Shown: positions 34,361 to 47,425, counted from the stretch's first letter. The stretch is 64,000 nucleotides of DNA from Siphonodentalium dalli (GCA_032622095.1 CP136063.1:13001814-13065813); one strand, 5' to 3'. A program made the numbers and translations. Notes: generated by a model not told the origin, from the sequence alone.

Positions 34361-35784
34361 ATTATATGTAGTCGCATCTGGACTGATGTATACGGTCACA
34401 AGTGTGAGCATAATTTGTGGTGACAACCCCCCCCTTCCGGCTGGACAAGGTCGATAGTTATTGTTAGCATATACCCACATCGACATATGAACTAATCACC
34501 TCAGAATAAGTAAGTCCCTTTGACATATTGCATTTTATCTCAATAATCCTGAGGATGATTGCTTGTATCATTGGGTGAGGAACGTTTGTGTGGAGGTTCA
34601 AAACATAACTTTTCCTGCATTAGTCAAACTAATGTTTGGTCATATATATATAGATGATCTCGAATGAGTCGCAATTCTATACGAAATTGATTAACCGAGT
34701 GCACTAAATTCGAATTAAGTGGACGAGGTTAATACATTTCGTATAAAACTGCGTCAATTTGAGATATATTTTGTCACATAATCAAATTTTTGAAAGGAAA
34801 CACGATCTCGAAACGGCTGGGTTTTAAAGAAATTAGCATTTATTTCCTTATCACAACCAGAGAGGAATTAACGACACCTTCAAGAAAATATATAGTTTCA
34901 TTTTAAATGTGTGTATCGCACACTGATCACTAAATAACCCAGCACAAACTAAATACCATAATTATAATATAATTAACATAATAATAAAGTTCCAGCATTG
35001 ATATCGATATCATCACACTAAGCTCTTACGTCAATGTGTGTGCCGATAATACACGTGTGTCTTGCTAAAACACACGAGGTCGTATTTAATGGCTAATTAT
35101 GTGATAACATAGATTGTTCTCCCAATTGTCCAGCACATTCTGACTTCCACATCTGAAGATACCCTCGAACATGTCAGGGGAAACTAACTTTATTAGGGTG
35201 TTTATATCAAGTGGCATCTGTGTCTGCTATCGGGTTGATATTTGTGGATTAATTGGAGACGTTTGGATTTTTAAAAGAGTTTTATTAAAATCAAGAATAA
35301 TTAATCAGTGACATGAAATAGAACAAGATAGTATCAAATTTATCATCGTTTATTATTGAGGGTGAGATAGAGAGATAGAGAAAACACAGAGTGTTTGAGT
35401 GAGAGACAAAATGGATATAAGGGGAGGGAGAGAGAAAGTGTGTGAACGGAGTGATACATACATGTTTATAGGCGATTGCTCTTAATACGATAATTGTTTG
35501 TTGACGAGGATGTGAATTAATTTATTGAGAACACAATGATGTGCCCAGAACTGTCAGGGTCGCCATCAGGCCTATATATATATTGAGTCATGATGACAGT
35601 AAAGTTTTGTTCAAATATAAATTTAATTTTCTGAAAAAAGTTTTGCTTCATTTACAAATGTTTACACTTATTGCTAATTAAACCAGCCGCTCCAGGATAT
35701 ACAATGATAGTTTACTACACTATTACAATCATAGAACGACATAAGAACATTCACTATAGAGACTAATAGGTGAGAATAAAAAAA
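34361..35784. other. No gene recognised
   Basis: Contains a short purine-rich GAGAGA tract near 35365-35440 and no coding signal. Confidence 0.5.
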
Positions 35785-36065
35785 ACAGACATAAACAGAC
35801 ATAAACACACAGCAACACACAAAAACGCACAGAAACACACAGAAACGCACAGCAACACACAGAAACGCACAGAAACACACATAAATCACACAGAAACACA
35901 CAGAAACGCACAGCAACACACAGAAACGCACAGAAACACACATAAATACACATAAATCACACAGAAGCACACAGAAACGCACACCGACACACAGAAACAC
36001 ATCAAAACACACACCAACACACACCTAACACACCCTAACACACACCAACACACGGCAACACACAG
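35785..36065. repeat. CA-rich simple array ('acagaaacgcacagcaacac')
   Basis: Irregular tandem units of 10-12 bp built from 'cacagaaac', 'gcacag' and 'caacacaca'. The Cys/Val/Phe-rich frames on the minus strand are artefacts of this low-complexity tract. Confidence 0.93.
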
Positions 36066-37624
36066 CAAGCATTGTTGATTCCTCGGTGAAAGGACCATTT
36101 TTCTCCCCGATGATTCAGCAATGTCATGTTCATATACACTAGAAATGCATCATCTATTTATTTGTATTATTATCATCTTTTTATTTGTAGGGTTATCATA
36201 TATTTATTTGTAGGGTTCTGCACAATTATGTAATGAGGCTGAGTTGGTCGTTGTCACGTGGCTATTTACATCAGTTTTCAAACTTACTCCAGGTTTCTCA
36301 GGATCTCCACAATACGCATCAGATTACCCACTGTCTCATAATCTATAAATAAGTTCTAAATTAAACGCCTGTTGTTTTATTGTCATAATGATTAGTGTTC
36401 ATGTGATATGGAATCCCAGCCAATAATTATGATTGCCCCTCTAGACAAACTCATGAACACTTCATCGGTTTTTGATAAACCTTTTTGTAACCATGCATTG
36501 TCAAGTGGTCCTGCTAATTACGTGCGCTCGCGCAACAGTGTGGCGATCAGACAGATTCGTAGGTTGGTGTTACTCTACTCCGTTTCACTCCATGACGTCA
36601 CCAAAAACGACGTAAAACCTCGTGGCGTTCTGACATGTTTACTGTGCCGCGTTTTTGCTATGTTTATTTTATGTGTTGTTTTCGATTATTTGTTTGTCGC
36701 CGATATCGCCATTTGTCGGGATTCCCTGTTTCTATATTTAAAACTGGCATGCTCGTAGTGAGCCTCGATTTTGATTTTTCTCCCAGGTCAAAATACGTCA
36801 GAGTTATGACAAAAATATATCGACCTACATTTTCTCCATCAGAACTCTACATCAAAGAGTCGATAGACTCATTTGGGACCTACATAGACTCCTTCATTTG
36901 GGTATTTTTACTTATAATTGGGAAGTTTTATCATTTTTGGTTCGTGCGAAGACCTCTTTTTATCGTGCGGGAAAAGAGAGACATTCAAAACGCGATTTCG
37001 TAATTCGACGCAATAGGCTAACCTTCAGCCGAGTTCCGGGTCAAATACAGCGAATGACGTGACACAAAACAAAACGCATTTGTTGACACAAACACCGTTT
37101 GAAGAGTTTATTATTACATAAAATGATCGTTATTGATTAATTATTTATTAATTATTGATATTTATTGTTGCATATTGGCTGCTATCAATATTTACACAAA
37201 TGGTATTAATTATTTCTTATAATTGCTCCTTTGGTCAACTTTGACTATCGGAAAATGAAAATGAAAATATGCCGCTGAAAAAAATGTAATCGATATTAAA
37301 GTATCATCCTTTCGGCAACATGAAATTGGATTTAATTACTTAAATGATTAATATAGTAATTTTCCATTTATCTGTGATGAAATGAGAAATTAAATTAAGT
37401 AAACTACAGTGAAATTATTTTTTATTACATTTGTGCGCACGTTGGCATCTCTCTGAGTGCATTCTAGTTTATTATGGTGATGGTGTGAACTTCTGCCTTG
37501 CTATGGTGCTGGCATACGGCAACATTGATGATGTTACGAACAAGGACGTCAATGGGTTTTTTTCTTCTAAAATGGTAATTTTGCGGTGTTTGTTTAATAC
37601 GAGCGAATTGAGAACAAATTAGTA
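36066..37624. other. No gene recognised
   Basis: Overlapping plus-strand frames at 36408-36758 (116 codons) and 36635-37003 (122 codons) contain hydrophobic stretches but no family signature, and they lack coding-like context. I do not call them genes. Confidence 0.5.
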
Positions 37625-38065
37625 TCCATTATTTAATATGTTACATTATATATTTGTTTTTAATGTTTATAAACACAATGGCATTCCATTCATTATTTAA
37701 TATGTTACATTATACATGTTTGTCTAATGTGTTATAAACATTCAATATGTTACAATGTATATGTTTTTCGATGTGTTATAAACATAATGGCCTTCCATCC
37801 ACTATTGGATATGTTACATTATACATGTTTGTTTAATGTTTTATAAACAAAATGGCTTTCCATCCACTATTGGATATGTTACATTATACATGTTTGTTTA
37901 ATGTTTTATAAACACAATGGCCTTTCATCCATTATTTAATATGTTACATTATATATTTGTTTTTAATGTTTTATAAACACAATGGCATTCCATCCATTAT
38001 TTAATATGTTACATTATACATGTGTGTTTAATGTGTTATAAACACAATGGCCTTTCATCTATTAG
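37625..38065. repeat. Tandem repeat of about 65 bp, about 7 copies
   Basis: The unit contains 'atatgttacattatacatgt', 'ttgtttaatgttttataaac' and 'acaatggcattccatc'. The copies differ by small indels and substitutions. Confidence 0.9.
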
Positions 38066-38139
38066 TTCAGATTAGTCAAATACCGTAAAAATGACAACAT
38101 TAGAAAAATGACGTTACATTTTCTTAACAGCATAATTTT

Positions 38140-41100
38140 TTCATACCAGCACCATATCAATTCAACAGGACACATCATCATCATAATAGCAATTCAACAG
38201 GACACACCATCATCATAGCAATCCACCAGGACCCATCATCATCATAGCAATTCATCAGGACCCATTATCACCATAGCAATACATCAGGACCCATCGGCAT
38301 CATAGCAATCCAGCAGGACCCATGATCATAGCAATTCATCAGGACCTATCATCATCATGGCAATTCATCAGGACCCATGATCATAGAAATTCATCAGGAC
38401 CTATCATCATCATAGCAATCCATCAGGACCCATGATCATAGCAATTCATCAGGACCTATCATCATCATGGCAATTCATCAGGACCCATCAGCATCGTAGT
38501 AATTCATCAGGACCCATCTTCATCAGCATAGCAATTCATCAGGACACAATATCACCATAGCAATTCACCAGGACCCATCAGCATCATAGTAATTCATCAG
38601 GACCCATCAGCATCACAGTAATTCATCAGGACCCATCTTCATCAGCATAGCAATTCATCAGGACAAACTATCACCATAGTAATTCACCAGGACCCATCAG
38701 TATCATAGTAATTCATCAGTACCCATCAGCATCACAGTAATTCATCAGGACCCATCTTCATCGGCATAGCAATTCATCAGGACCCATCATCATCATAGCA
38801 ATTCATCGGGACCCACTGTCACCATAGCAATTCATCAGGACCCATCGGCATCATAGCAATTCATCAGGATCCATCATCATCATAGCAATTAATCAGGACC
38901 CATCAGCATCATAGCAATTCATCAGGACCCATCGGCATCATAGTAATTCATCAGGACCCATCTTCATCATCATAGCAATTCATCAGGACACACTATCACC
39001 ATAGCAATTCATCAGGACCCATTATCATCATAGTAATTCACAAGGACCCATCAGCATCAGAGTAATTCACCAGGACCCATCAGCATCACAGTAATTCATC
39101 AGGACCCCATCTTCATCGGCATGGCAATTCATCAGGACCCATCATCATCATAGCAATTCATCATAACCCACTGTCACCATAGCAATTCATCAGGACCCAT
39201 CGGCATCATAGCAATTCATCAGGACCCATCGGCATCATAGCAATCCATCAGGACCCATCATCATCATAGCAATCCATCAGGACCCATCGGGATCATAGCA
39301 ATCCATCATGACCCATCATCATCATAGAAATTAATCAGGACCCATCAGCATCATAGCAATTCATCAGGACCCATCAGCATCATAGTAATTCAGCAGGACC
39401 CATCATCATCATAGTAATTCAGCAGGACCCATCATCATCATAGTAATTCAGCAGGACCCATCATCATCATAGTAATTCAGCAAGACCCATCGGCATCATA
39501 GCAATCCATCATGACCCATCATCATCATAGAAATTAATCAGGACCCATCAGCATCATAGCAATTCATCAGGACCCATCATCAGCATAGCAATTCATCAGG
39601 ACCCATCATCACCATAGCAATTCATCAGGACCCATCATCATCATAGCAATGCTTCCGGACCCATCATCATCATAGCAATTCATCAGGACCCACTATCACC
39701 ATAGCAATTAATCAGGACCCATCATCATTATAGTAATTAATCAGGACCAATCATCATCATACTAATTCATCAGGACCCATCAGCATCATAGTAATTCATC
39801 AGGACCCAACTTCATCAGCATAGCAATTCATTAGGACCCATCTTCATCATAGCAATTAAACATGGCCCATCATCATCAGCATAGCAATTCATCATGACCC
39901 ATCACCATCATCATAGTAATTCATCAGGACCCATCACCATCATCATAGCAATTCATCAGGACCCACCAGCATTATAGTAAAACATCAGGACCCATCATCA
40001 TCATAGTAATTCAGCATGACCCATCATCATCATAGTAATTCATCAGGATCCATCATCATAGTAATTCAGCAGGACCCATCATCATCATAGTAATTCAGCA
40101 GGACCCATATTCATCATAGTAATTCAGCATGACCCATCATCATAATAATTCAGCATGACCCATCATCATCATAGTAATTCAGCAGGACCCATCATCATCA
40201 TAATAATTCAGCAGGACCGATCATCATCATCATCATAGTAATTCAGCAGGACCCATCACATCATAGCAATTCATCAGGACCCATCATCATCATAGTAATT
40301 CAGCAGGACCCATCATCATAGTAATTCAGCAGGACCCATCATCATCATAGTAATTCAGCAGGACCCATATTCATCATAGTAATTCAGCATGACCCATCAT
40401 CATAATAATTCAGCATGACCCATCATCATCATAGTAATTCAGCAGGACCCATCATCATCATAATAATTCAGCAGGACCGATCATCATCATCATCATAGTA
40501 ATTCAGCAGGACCCATCACATCATAGCAATTCATCAGGACCCATCATCATCATAGTAATTCAGCAGGACCCATCATCATCATAGTAATTCAGCAGGACCC
40601 ATCATCATCATAGTAATTCAGCAGGACCCATCATTATAGTAATTCAGCAGGACCCATCATCATCATAGTAATTCAGCAGGACCCATCATTATAGTAATTC
40701 AGCAGGACCCATCATCATCATAGTAATTCAGCAAGACCCATCATCATCATAGTAATTCAGCAGGACCCATCATCATCATAGTAAATCAGCAGGACCCATC
40801 ATCATCTTAGTAATTCAGCAGGACCCATATTCATCATAGTAATTCAGCAGGACCCATCATCATCATAGTAATTCAGCATGACCCATCATCATCATAGTAA
40901 TTCAGCAGGACCCATCATCATCATACTAATTCAACAGGACCCATCATCATCATCATCATACTAATTCAGCAGGACCCATCACATCATAGCAATTCATCAG
41001 GACCCATCATCATCATAGTAATTCAGCAGGACCCATCAATATCATAGTAATTCATCAGGACGCATCAACATCATAGTAATTCAGCAGGACCCATCAACAC

Positions 41101-41460
41101 CATAGTAATTCAGCAGGACCCATCATCATCATAGTAATTCAGCAGGACCCATCATCATCATAGTAATTCAGCAGGACCCATCATCATCATACTAATTCAG
41201 CAGGACCCATCAGCATTATAGTAAATCAGCAGGACCCATCATTATCATAGTAATTCAGCAGGACCCATCAACATCATAGTAAATAATCAGGACCCATCAT
41301 CATCATAGTAATTCAGCAGTACCCATCAACATCATATTAATTCATCAGGACCCATCAGGGATCAGCATTATAGTAAATCAGCAGGACCCATCATCATCAT
41401 AGTTATTCACCAGGTCACATCATCATCATAGTAATTCAACAGGACGACATAAGCAGGGGT
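38140..41460 (+). repeat. 3.3-kb minisatellite array, unit about 27-32 bp
   Basis: More than 100 copies of a unit like 'aattcatcaggacccatcat' plus 'catcatagc'. The first half is dominated by 'caattcatcaggacc', the second half by 'taattcagcaggacc', so the consensus drifts along the array. A 260-bp block (about nine units, including 'ggacccatattcatcatagt') is repeated with the same order of variants at about 40100 and 40360. The array ends with 'aggacgacataagcaggggt' near 41455. Copy-number changes in 'atc' triplets suggest slippage within units. Confidence 0.96.
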
Positions 41461-41534
41461 GATACTAGAGGGACGTTGGTTTATAATGAGTAAAAATATA
41501 AATAAAAACATATCAATTATAAACGAGAGCGCAA

Positions 41535-41640
41535 CTTCAACAAACACATCGCTATTTATATAATACGTATAACATCATAGCTATTTATATAATACGTATT
41601 ACGTCATAGCTATTTATATAATACGTATTATGTCATTAGA
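41535..41640. repeat. 31-bp tandem repeat, 3 copies
   Basis: Unit 'tagctatttatataatacgt' plus 'attacgtca', repeated three times with small changes. Confidence 0.85.
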
Positions 41641-41879
41641 CATGCGTTTGTTAGAGTGGGGCACTCGTTCTTACACTTGATTGTTTTATAATTATAAATT
41701 ATGTTTTATATTTACAGCAGGACACGAACCATTATAATTAGGCAATCACTGTTTGTTGCACAGTACAAGTTGTTAGTGATCACGTGATGGGCGTACATTT
41801 TGTTTTCATATTCTATGTCACATACAGTAACTCACAGGTCCCCAGAACAAAAATTTACCCCACCCCCAATAGTACTTAA

Positions 41880-43150
41880 TCCCCTGATTCAGTAGTCCTG
41901 CTGAAACGATATGACGCTGGTGTGCTGCTATAAACGGTAACTCATGTTCACCAACCACACCCCAGGTTAAATGGTCCTGTTGGAATTAATATGGTGCTGG
42001 TGTGTCCTGCTATGAAAGGTAACTCATGTTCACCAGCCACACCCCTGATTCAGTGGTCCTGCTGAATTGATATGATGCTGGTGTGTCCTGCTATAAAAGG
42101 TAACTCATGTTCACCAACCACACCCCTGGTTAAATGGTCATGCTGAACTGATATGATGCTGGTGTGTCCTGATATGAAAGGTAGCTCATGTTCACCAGCC
42201 ACACCCCTGATTCAGTGGTCCTCCTGAATTGATATGGTGTTGGTGTATCATGATATAAAAGGTAACTCATGTTCACTAGACAAACCCCTGATTCAGTGGT
42301 CCTGCTGAATTGGTATGATGCTGGTGTGTCCTGCTATAAAAAGTAACTCATGTTCACCAGCCACACCCCTGATTCGGTGGGCCTGCTGATTTGATATGAT
42401 GTCGTTGTGTCCTGCTATAAAATGTTACACATTTTCACCAGCCACACCCCTGATTCAGTGGTCCTGTTGAATTGATATGATGCTGGTGTCTCTTGATATG
42501 AAAGGTTACTCATGTTCAACAGCCACACCTCTGATTCAGTGGACCTGTTGAATTGATATGATGCTGGTGTGTCTTGCTATGAAAGGTAACTCATGTCCAC
42601 CAGCCACAACTCTGTTTCAGTGGACCTGTTGAATTGATATGATGCTGGTGTGTCTTGCTATGAAAGGTAACTCATGTCCAACAGCCACACCTCTGATTCA
42701 GTGGACCTGTTGAATTGATATGGTGTTGGTGTGTCCTGCTATGAAAGGTAACTCATGTTCACCAGCTACACCCCTGATTCAGTGGTCCTGCTGAATTGAT
42801 ATGATGCTGGTGTGTCCTGCTATAAAAGGTAACCCATGTTCACCAACCACACCCCTGGTTGAATGGTCCTGCTGATTTGATATGATGTCGGTGTGTCCTG
42901 CTATAAAATGTTACTCATGTTCACCAGCCACACCCCTGAATCAGTTGTCCTGTTGAATTGATATGATGCTGGTGTGTCCTGCTATGAAAGGTAACTCATG
43001 TTCACAAGCCACACCCCTGACTCAGTGGTCCTGCTGAATTGATATGATGTCGTTGTGTCCTGCTATACAATGTTACTCATGTTCACCAGCCACACCCCTG
43101 ATTCAGTGGTCCTGCTGAAATGATATTATGCTGATCTGTCCTGCTATTAA
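41880..43150 (-). repeat. 81-bp minisatellite, about 15 copies
   Basis: The unit contains 'ttcagtggtcctgctgaatt', 'gatatgatgctggtgtgtcc', 'tgctataaaaggtaactcat' and 'gttcaccagccacacccctg'. The spacing between consecutive 'cacccctg' marks is 81 bp. Its reverse complement reads 'caccagcatcatatcaattc' then 'agcaggaccactgaatcagg', so it is a larger, inverted relative of the arrays at 31.6 and 38.1 kb. Confidence 0.95.
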
Positions 43151-43335
43151 AGGACCCACCAGCATCATGTCAATTCAACAGGACCAACCCGCATCATATC
43201 AATTCAACAGGACCCACCAGCATCATATCAATTCAACAGGACCCACTAGCATCATAGCAATTTAACAGGACCCACCAGCATCATAACAATTCAACCGGAC
43301 CCACCATCATCATATCAATCCAACATGACCACTCT
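43151..43335 (+). repeat. Short-unit array inverted relative to its neighbour
   Basis: Six copies of 'aacaggacccaccagcatca' plus 'tatcaattc' follow directly on the 81-bp array but on the opposite strand of the shared motif. The junction at about 43150 is therefore an orientation switch within one repeat family. The array ends 'catgaccactctatcacggt'. Confidence 0.9.
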
Positions 43336-43387
43336 ATCACGGTGAACCAATGCATCATCGCACTCACGTATAATAGCTGCAACTCAC

Positions 43388-43433
43388 CTTTGTATACTGT
43401 CGTTGAAGCATTTGTTGAAGCCGTTGTTGAATT
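43388..43433 (-). other. Candidate 46-nt micro-exon (weak)
   Basis: On the minus strand a T-rich tract ending 'tttgatttgcag' precedes 46 nt, followed by a consensus donor 'aaag|gtgagt' (intron from 43387 downward). The segment is open in two frames, one Ser/Thr-rich and one Gln-rich ('QQRLQQMLQRQ'). Strong splice-site pairs occur by chance in 64 kb, and no second exon was found, so this is only a candidate trace of a host gene whose introns would hold the arrays. Confidence 0.2.
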
Positions 43434-43534
43434 CTGCAAATCAAATAAAATTGAATTAAATAAAAGTGTATGCGCACTTCTTCGGGGTGATTAGTAATTC
43501 AATGGCCAGCAGACAGTGAGAAACGACCATTTGG

Positions 43535-43705
43535 TTCAGTATGCTAACTCAGTATGCTAACTCAGTATGCTAACTCAGTATGCTAACTCAGTATGCTAAC
43601 TCAGTATGCTAACTCAGTATGCTAACTCAGTATGCTAACTCAGTATGCTAACTCAGTATGCTAACTCAGTATGCTAACTCAGTATGCTAACTCAGTATGC
43701 TAACT
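43535..43705. repeat. 13-bp tandem array, 13 copies
   Basis: Perfectly uniform 'cagtatgctaact' units. The lack of variants suggests a very recent expansion. Confidence 0.97.
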
Positions 43706-43921
43706 CCAAATGTGAGCATTATATTACGTGTTGGCTGTTCCTAATATGGTGTCATTTCATATTTAGATGGCTCAGTGGCTAAAACACAACCATGTCTAAT
43801 CAAAACAGAGACACAAGATAGACCGATAAGATAAATTTATTGACAGATACGCCCACTCGAGGCCGATGTCAAGACAGTTACATAAATAAAATGTGATTAT
43901 AAGTATAGTAACATAAATATA

Positions 43922-44330
43922 TTAATTTTCAATGTTTGGTGATTCACACCGTTTATGTGAAAAGAGTTGGACCATGTTGCAGATGATATTACATGTTTTG
44001 GTTTCATCATTTCTCAAGATGATTAAGAATCTCTGTTGGTCAGCCATATTATTAAAGGTCTGAATATTGTCGCTTATTTCCGCAAATAAGCGTTTTCAGA
44101 GATTTTTATAAATTGGGCATCGCACAATGACGTGTTCTTCGGTTTCTACCTCCATTCCACATTTTGTGCAAATTATCTCATCAGCGGATACTTTAGGTCG
44201 TGTGTGCCTGCCTTTCTCAGTTTCTAAATTATGGTTGCTGATTCGAAGATTTGTGAAAGATAATATATTTATCATGCTTTCCTTTGCTTACAATTTTGAA
44301 ATTATTTTCTCAAAATCGTACTGAATCTTT
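43922..44330 (-). pseudogene. Relic of a LINE ORF2 C-terminus
   Basis: Read on the minus strand, the sequence gives 'SFTNLRISNHNLETEKGR' followed by 'CTKC', nine residues, 'H', four residues, 'C' and 'PIY', then 'LFAEISDNIQTFNN', ending at a stop at 43922. This is the C-terminal zinc-knuckle region common in CR1/Jockey/RTE-like LINE ORF2 proteins (family knowledge; clade not resolved). One in-frame stop lies just after 'CPIYKNL' and another upstream of the conserved part. The 5' part is not recognisable. It is a different, much older LINE than the one at 8.6-15.2 kb. Confidence 0.75.
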
Positions 44331-44408
44331 TTCTAGCATTATAAATGGACAGTCTATGGTCATTTTCGTCAATTTTATTCTACGTACAATTCTTGAAATA
44401 TGTATAAA

Positions 44409-47400
44409 CACCCCCGTGTACATGGTATCGCCAAAACCGAGGGTATCGCCAAAACCGAGAATATGGAAAAGTCATTTTCACGTATGTGATATGGGGATAT
44501 GTTCGTTTCTCACCGTAATACAGACATCGAGCATCGTATGTGTATGTCCACACGAAGCATGAGTATTTATCCACCAGTTGTCAATCAGTTTTCTCAGATC
44601 AGATCATTAAAAAAAAAAAATTGGCGAATTTTTTCAATGGTGTTTTTGCTTTTGCTCACTCAAATTTTCGAGAACAACCATTCACTATTATAGTTCCTTG
44701 ACTTCCACGCTTCCAAACCAATATGAAGGGACCACTGTCGGTCCAGAAAGATGCGAACGGCACAGATGAAGATGCGCCAAACGCCGAGTTTCTGTGCAGT
44801 AAATATGCGTATTACTTAAGGAGTTCTGATGAGTTTTCGAGTGTTTTTATTTGTATCTGAGACTGATCAATTGGACTGCGAATGTCAACTGAAATATGAA
44901 TCCATAACATATTCGAAATAATGTGTGCATATTATATTATGAATGTATTTCAATTGAAATTAATTGAACATCCATCTCAGCATTCAGATTTGCGATCTCA
45001 ATAACGTGAACGAATGATAACGCGATGCCTTGATCACACGCACGTGAATGCTGCCGTTCGCATGCATGCAGCTAATCGAATATTCGTTTACTATTAACAT
45101 GCTTTGAGTTTGTATATAGACCACACATGCCAGACGACACGCTACGGCGTATCAACGATTTGTTATAATCATGTTTATTTTACAGACTTTATGACTCGTT
45201 CCCACTCGAGTAGACCGTTACGCGACAATGAAACCGAATCATCGTATCGAATATATATATATATATATATCATATTGCTCCAAATTATGCAATTTTGGCT
45301 CTTTTAAGAGTCATCAGATAAAATTGAAACGATTCTATGTTAACACACTAAACATCCGAACATATATGAACAAACACACAACAAAGTTACTGCTATTTAT
45401 AATAAACACTTCACTGTGGAACATGTGTATACTGCCATGATTGTTATGTGCACATGTAAATTACACAATAGTTTATAACTTTTCTAATTTAGCCCATAGG
45501 ACCACATATTTTGTGGGCATAATATTTACACAAGACTTCATTATGTTATCGTATAGGTTGCATATACTGTAATTTATATGCATTTTTAACCGAAATGAAT
45601 CTTATCTTATCAGGGTCTCCGTCCTGAGTTTGGTTTATGGTTCTAACCAAAATGTCATGGATGTTCAGCGTCACGATGACTTTCAATTCGTATTGTTCGC
45701 AGATTTAGTTTTCGGCTTGTTAAGTTCTAGAATTATTCTTTTTCACTTATTTTGAAAAAAAGTAATACAGCTAAGATTTGCACACACCAATCTAAATGAA
45801 ATTATGCATAAATCTCCATCATCTTGGGAACTATTACATGAGGTCATCGTACGGGATATACATGTGTTATTGTTTTGGTAGATTCAATATTTTAACGTTA
45901 TCATTCTTAGTTTAACGAGGTCAGAAATGACTCTTGTTTCGATTAATGGTCTGCAGTTATGACCGAAAAGTTTGAAAACAAATTATACAACGCACAGCCG
46001 GTTATATGGTAAATTTGTCTTATAACTGCATAGGCTTAATATGAATATTTATTTCTTATAATGCCACGCGTTATTTCACAAGAGAACCGTCAAAGTAGAC
46101 AGTACAATTAAAACGACCGCAAAAGTTTGATATTATTTCCGACAACCAAGTCATATACAGCCGTTGTGACACGTTGTCACTCAAAACAATCACATTATCG
46201 TTCAATCAAATAACGTCATAAGTTCGTCGAGGTTGATTGGCCAGTGGACATGTATGCACGCACTGTTCAATTGATCAACATTTGCAACACGTGGTCTTGT
46301 TAATTTCGACTGTATCACGAGTTGTTGGTTTCAATTTCAATAATATGCACGTGTTGAAATATCTTGGTACTTATGGTACTTGGTACTTGGTAGTGATGAT
46401 ATATGTTCGGATGTTACAAGAATCGTTACAATTTTATCTAATGACTCTTAAAGAAGCCAGAATGCATAATTTGGAGCAATACGATATATGTATATTCGAT
46501 AAGATGATTCGGTTTCATTGTCGCGTAACGGTCTACTCGAGTGACAACGAGTCATAAAGTCTGTAAAATAAACATGATTATAACAACTCGTTGATACGCC
46601 GTAGCGTTTCGTCCGGCATGTGTGGCCTATATACAAACTCCAAGCATGTTAATAGTAAACGAATATCCGATTAGCTGCATGCATGCGAACGGCAGCATTC
46701 ACGTGCGTGTGATCAAGGCATCGCGTTATCATTCATTCACGTTATTGAGATCGCAAATCTGAATGCTGAGATGGATGTTCAATTAATTTCAATTGAAATA
46801 CATTCATAATATAATATGCACACATTATTTCGAATATGTTATGGATTCATATTTCAGTTGACATTCGCAGTCCAATTGATCAGTCTCAGATACACATAAA
46901 AACACTCGAAAACTCATCAGAACTCCTTAAGTAATACGCATATTTACTGCAAAGAAACTCGGCGTTTGGCGCATCTTCATCTGTGCCGTTCGCATCTTTC
47001 TGGACCGACAGTGGTCCCTTCATATCGCGCGGATATTGAGAACGACAAGGATTTATTAAATTCTGTCAAATCCTATGCTTCATTGACATATTCAACTATA
47101 TACCGGCATTTGTTTTGGAAGCGTGGAAGCTCAGGAACTATACTAGTGAATGGTTGTTCTCGAAAATTTGAGTGAGCAAAAGCAAAAACACCATTGAAAA
47201 AATTCGCCAAAAAAATAATTAATGGTCTGATCTGGGAAAACTGATTGACAACTGGTGGATAAATACTCATGCTTCGTGTGGACATACACATACGATGCTC
47301 GATATCTGTATTATGGTGAGAAACAAACATATCCCCATATCATATACGTGAAAATGACTTTCCCATATTCTCGGTTTTGGCGATACCCTCGGTTTTGGCG

Positions 47401-47420
47401 ATACCACGTACACGGGGGTG
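44409..47420. mobile_element. 3.0-kb foldback element with TIRs of about 1 kb
   Basis: The left arm (44409-45366) and right arm (about 46397-47420) are inverted repeats of about 1 kb with scattered substitutions and small indels. The outer ends are 'cacccccgtgtac' and 'gtacacgggggtg'. Both are flanked by 'ataaa' (44404-44408 and 47421-47425), a probable 5-bp target duplication. Just inside each end, 'ggtatcgccaaaaccgag' is repeated twice. The 1.0-kb centre (45367-46396) is single-copy in this window, AT-rich, and encodes nothing recognisable. The matching frames on opposite strands of the two arms follow from the inversion. The ends start CAC, as in several DNA transposon superfamilies, but the superfamily is not assigned. 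Confidence 0.88.
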
Positions 47421-47425
47421 ATAAA

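Noticed and set aside
35674-36098. Cys/Val-rich frames on the minus strand
   Set aside because: Low-complexity translation of the CA-rich array.
36408-37003. Overlapping 116- and 122-codon frames with hydrophobic stretches
   Set aside because: No recognised family, overlapping in different frames, no splice or promoter context; likely chance.
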